This document shows, piece after piece, positions 6,407 to 8,194 of a stretch of 8,194 nt of DNA; the first letter of the stretch is position 1; each line of letters starts with the position of its first letter. The notes under the pieces were generated by a model. It had not been told where the DNA came from. It did no database searches and was given only the letters and a program-made list of their open reading frames with translations. The translations under genes were made by a program, and so were the position numbers. Source of the DNA: Gammaproteobacteria bacterium UBA3532 (GTDB lineage Bacteria > Pseudomonadota > Gammaproteobacteria > Enterobacterales > UBA3532); the NCBI GenBank assembly GCA_002376965.1, contig DFOV01000098.1, forward strand, positions 1 to 8,194, written 5' to 3'.

Positions 6407-7861
6407 ATGTTACTGGTATCAGAAAATGAAGTTCAAAAAAGGCTTTTCTTGGATAACCCTTGGTGGGAGCAGAACAAGATTGACGCAAGGTTTGAGGAAC
6501 TGCCAAGAAGAGCCTATTTTGAACATTTCTATGAGCTGGTTTCAGACAGAGATCTAAACAGAGCTGTAATTTTGATGGGCCCCCGTAGGGTCGGTAAAAC
6601 AGTGATGGTTCACCACTCGATCCAAGGCTTAATAGAGACCAAAGTTTCTTCTGATAACATCCTGTACCTGTCTCTTGAGACGCCTGTTTATACTGGCTTA
6701 TCTCTTGAGCAAGTATTAAACAAGTTTATTGAGCTCAAAGGACATAAGAGAGATTCAGAAATCTATATTTACTTTGATGAAGTTCAATACTTAAAGGATT
6801 GGGAAGTCCACTTAAAGTCATTGGTGGATACTTATCCAAGTTATAAGTTTATTGCTACAGGCTCAGCAGCAGCTGCACTAAGACTAAAAAGCCGCGAATC
6901 CGGTGCAGGCAGATTCACAGAGTTTCTACTACCTCCCTTAACTTTCGCAGAATTTTTGGATTTTATTGGCAAAACATCTGACGTAATTGGCTTTGGCAGT
7001 GGCGAGTCAGAAGGCTATAAAGTAAAAGATATTAACGAGTTAAACTCAGAGTTTGTCAATTACTTAAATTACGGCGGATATCCAGAAGCGGTATTTTCCA
7101 GAAAGATTCAAGAGGACAGTTCTCGCTACATTAAAAGCGACATCATCGACAAGGTCCTTTTACGTGATCTACCAAGCTTGTATGGTATATCTGACATTCA
7201 AGAACTGAATAGGCTTTTTACTACCATAGCTTATAACTCCGGTAACGAAGTTAGCTACGAAGCGCTCTCAAAAAACTCTGGCGTAGCAAAGAACACGCTA
7301 AAGAAATATCTTGAGTACCTTGAAGCGGCTTTCCTAATCAAAATAGTCAAACGGGTAGATGAAAATGCAAAGCACTTCAAAAGAGTTACTACTTTTAAAG
7401 TTTATCTCACAAACCCATCGATGCGCGCCGCATTATTTGGCGCTGTAGACATCAATGATAATGCCATGGGGAACCTAACAGAGACTGCCATATTCAGTCA
7501 GTGGCTCCATAGTGACTATATCAATCATCTATACTATGCGCGTTGGTCAAAAGCTGAAGTTGATATTGTTGGTCTTTCCGCAAACGAGCAGGAGCCACAT
7601 TGGGCTGTTGAAGTTAAATGGACAGACGCCCCAATTAATAGCCATAATAAGATAGCAGGTTTAATCGAGTTCGCGTCAAAAAACAAACTGGAAGAAGTCG
7701 CTTTAACCTCTAAGACGGTCAGGACAACAATAGACAAAGGAAAGTTTACGATAGACGTTATTCCATCGGCACTACAAACTTTCGTTTTGGGTAAAAATAT
7801 CCTCAAAAATAAAACTAAGGAAGCCTGGCTCTACAACAAACAAATTCAGCCGATTCAATAA
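6407..7861 (+). CDS. AAA family ATPase with C-terminal DUF4143 (PD-(D/E)XK-like) domain
   Basis: This 484-residue cytoplasmic protein belongs to the widespread AAA_14 plus DUF4143 ATPases, whose cellular role is unknown. The Walker A is GPRRVGKT (residues 58-65), the Walker B is IYIYFDEVQYL (119-129, Asp124/Glu125) and the sensor-like ATGS is at 150-153. Next come GAGRFTEFLLPPLTFAEFL (166-184), with Arg169 a possible arginine finger, and NYGGYPEAVF (221-230), both typical. A winged-helix segment spans about 281-311 (EVSYEALSKNSGVAKNTLKKY). The C-terminal part has a nuclease-fold pattern: Glu359, AEVDIV (Asp386) and AVEVKW (Glu402, Lys404). All key residues are present, so the gene looks intact. 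The start is the ATG at 6407 with AGGTG upstream. No partner gene adjoins it. It is visibly richer in A+T than its neighbours, which hints at acquisition. The dyad array directly upstream suggests tight control, perhaps by its own product. It could act as a defence or addiction component, but nothing here proves that. Confidence 0.92.
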   Translation: MLLVSENEVQKRLFLDNPWWEQNKIDARFEELPRRAYFEHFYELVSDRDLNRAVILMGPRRVGKTVMVHHSIQGLIETKVSSDNILYLSLETPVYTGLSLEQVLNKFIELKGHKRDSEIYIYFDEVQYLKDWEVHLKSLVDTYPSYKFIATGSAAAALRLKSRESGAGRFTEFLLPPLTFAEFLDFIGKTSDVIGFGSGESEGYKVKDINELNSEFVNYLNYGGYPEAVFSRKIQEDSSRYIKSDIIDKVLLRDLPSLYGISDIQELNRLFTTIAYNSGNEVSYEALSKNSGVAKNTLKKYLEYLEAAFLIKIVKRVDENAKHFKRVTTFKVYLTNPSMRAALFGAVDINDNAMGNLTETAIFSQWLHSDYINHLYYARWSKAEVDIVGLSANEQEPHWAVEVKWTDAPINSHNKIAGLIEFASKNKLEEVALTSKTVRTTIDKGKFTIDVIPSALQTFVLGKNILKNKTKEAWLYNKQIQPIQ

Positions 7862-7885
7862 TAGGAACCCACTTAATGTACTACA

Positions 7886-7914
7886 ACTAAAGCCCTCACA
7901 TCGAGGGCTTTAGT
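7886..7914. terminator. Probable bidirectional terminator between the ATPase and cytochrome genes
   Basis: Perfect 12-bp arms ACTAAAGCCCTC (7886-7897) and GAGGGCTTTAGT (7903-7914) flank a 5-base loop. The GC-rich core with A and T at the stem ends serves both directions, as expected between convergent genes (stops at 7861 and 7931). The T runs are short (TTT), so termination may be incomplete. Confidence 0.8.
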
Positions 7915-7930
7915 ACGTTATCACGACTAG

Positions 7931-8194
7931 CTACTGCCAACCTTCCACACCTTTCATATCAGGAAGATGGTGAGCAATGCCTTTATGGCAGTCGATACAG
8001 GTTTTTTCACCGCTAGCCAAAGCCGTTGAGTGCATGTTAGATGCCCTTGTGCTTTGCTTGGTGAAATCCATATAATCGAAGTTATGGCAATTTCGACACT
8101 CTAATGAGTCATTGGCTTTTAACCTTGCCCATTCGTGTTCAGCCAGCTCTCTGCGCTTGGCTTCAAACTTCTCTCGGGTATTGATCGTGCCAAA
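7931..8194 (-). CDS. NapC/NirT-family multihaem cytochrome c, C-terminal part (runs off the window)
   Basis: Members of this family are membrane-anchored periplasmic tetrahaem cytochromes that oxidise quinol and pass electrons to terminal reductases such as nitrate or nitrite reductase. Only the last 87 codons are present, less than half of the usual ~190-200 residues. Two haem attachment sites are visible, CRNCH (fragment residues 33-37) and CIDCH (66-70), corresponding to the third and fourth haems. The flanking text is highly typical: [13 protein letters not shown] (20-32), NFDYMDF (38-44), [12 protein letters not shown] (54-65) and [11 protein letters not shown] (70-80). The N-terminal anchor and the first two haem sites lie outside the window. 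The ending GVEGWQ resembles NirT/NapC proteins of pseudomonads and related bacteria. Which reductase it serves cannot be told without the next genes, so no symbol is given. It converges on the ATPase gene across the terminator hairpin. Confidence 0.93.
   Translation of the reverse strand, partial: FGTINTREKFEAKRRELAEHEWARLKANDSLECRNCHNFDYMDFTKQSTRASNMHSTALASGEKTCIDCHKGIAHHLPDMKGVEGWQ

Overview
The window looks like a piece of a gammaproteobacterial chromosome of moderate GC content, probably from a marine or salt-exposed, respiring species. This rests on an E. coli-like RecJ and NhaA, a YchJ with two SEC-C motifs, an RpfE-like gene next to recJ (an arrangement known from xanthomonads), and a NapC/NirT-type multihaem cytochrome. 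The genus cannot be settled from the sequence.

Layout. At the left edge, on the minus strand, lie an RpfE-like gene (COG4255 type, TTG start) and, 7 bp downstream, the first 264 codons of recJ, which runs off the window. Divergent from them is a 135-residue protein with a PhnA-type N-terminal zinc ribbon. It converges, with a 4-bp gap, on ychJ, which follows a DUF465 gene; both are on the minus strand. Next comes nhaA, also on the minus strand. Divergent from nhaA is a 568-codon gene on the plus strand. Its protein joins a cytoplasmic N-terminal region, one membrane span, a PstS-like substrate-binding domain and a C-terminal OmpA-like peptidoglycan-binding domain.

The most notable part is the 79-bp gap (6328-6406) between that gene and an AAA ATPase/DUF4143 gene. 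It holds two 22-24 bp dyads with TTGACTCTA arms, centred exactly 42 bp apart (about four helical turns). A third small dyad lies between them. A sigma70-like promoter is built into the array: its -35 is in the first dyad, its -10 in the middle one, and its predicted start point in the second. The ribosome binding site abuts the second dyad. The layout resembles a compact operator for the ATPase gene, whose product carries a winged-helix segment and PD-(D/E)XK nuclease-like residues. Autoregulation is an inference.

The ATPase gene ends at a strong symmetric hairpin, which probably serves as a two-way terminator towards the convergent C-terminal part of the NapC/NirT-family cytochrome gene at the right edge. 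Most of the window is conserved housekeeping sequence. The ATPase gene with its dyad array, visibly richer in A+T, is the likeliest accessory element. No tRNA, rRNA, CRISPR array or insertion sequence was seen, and no gene-free stretch exceeds 300 bp.
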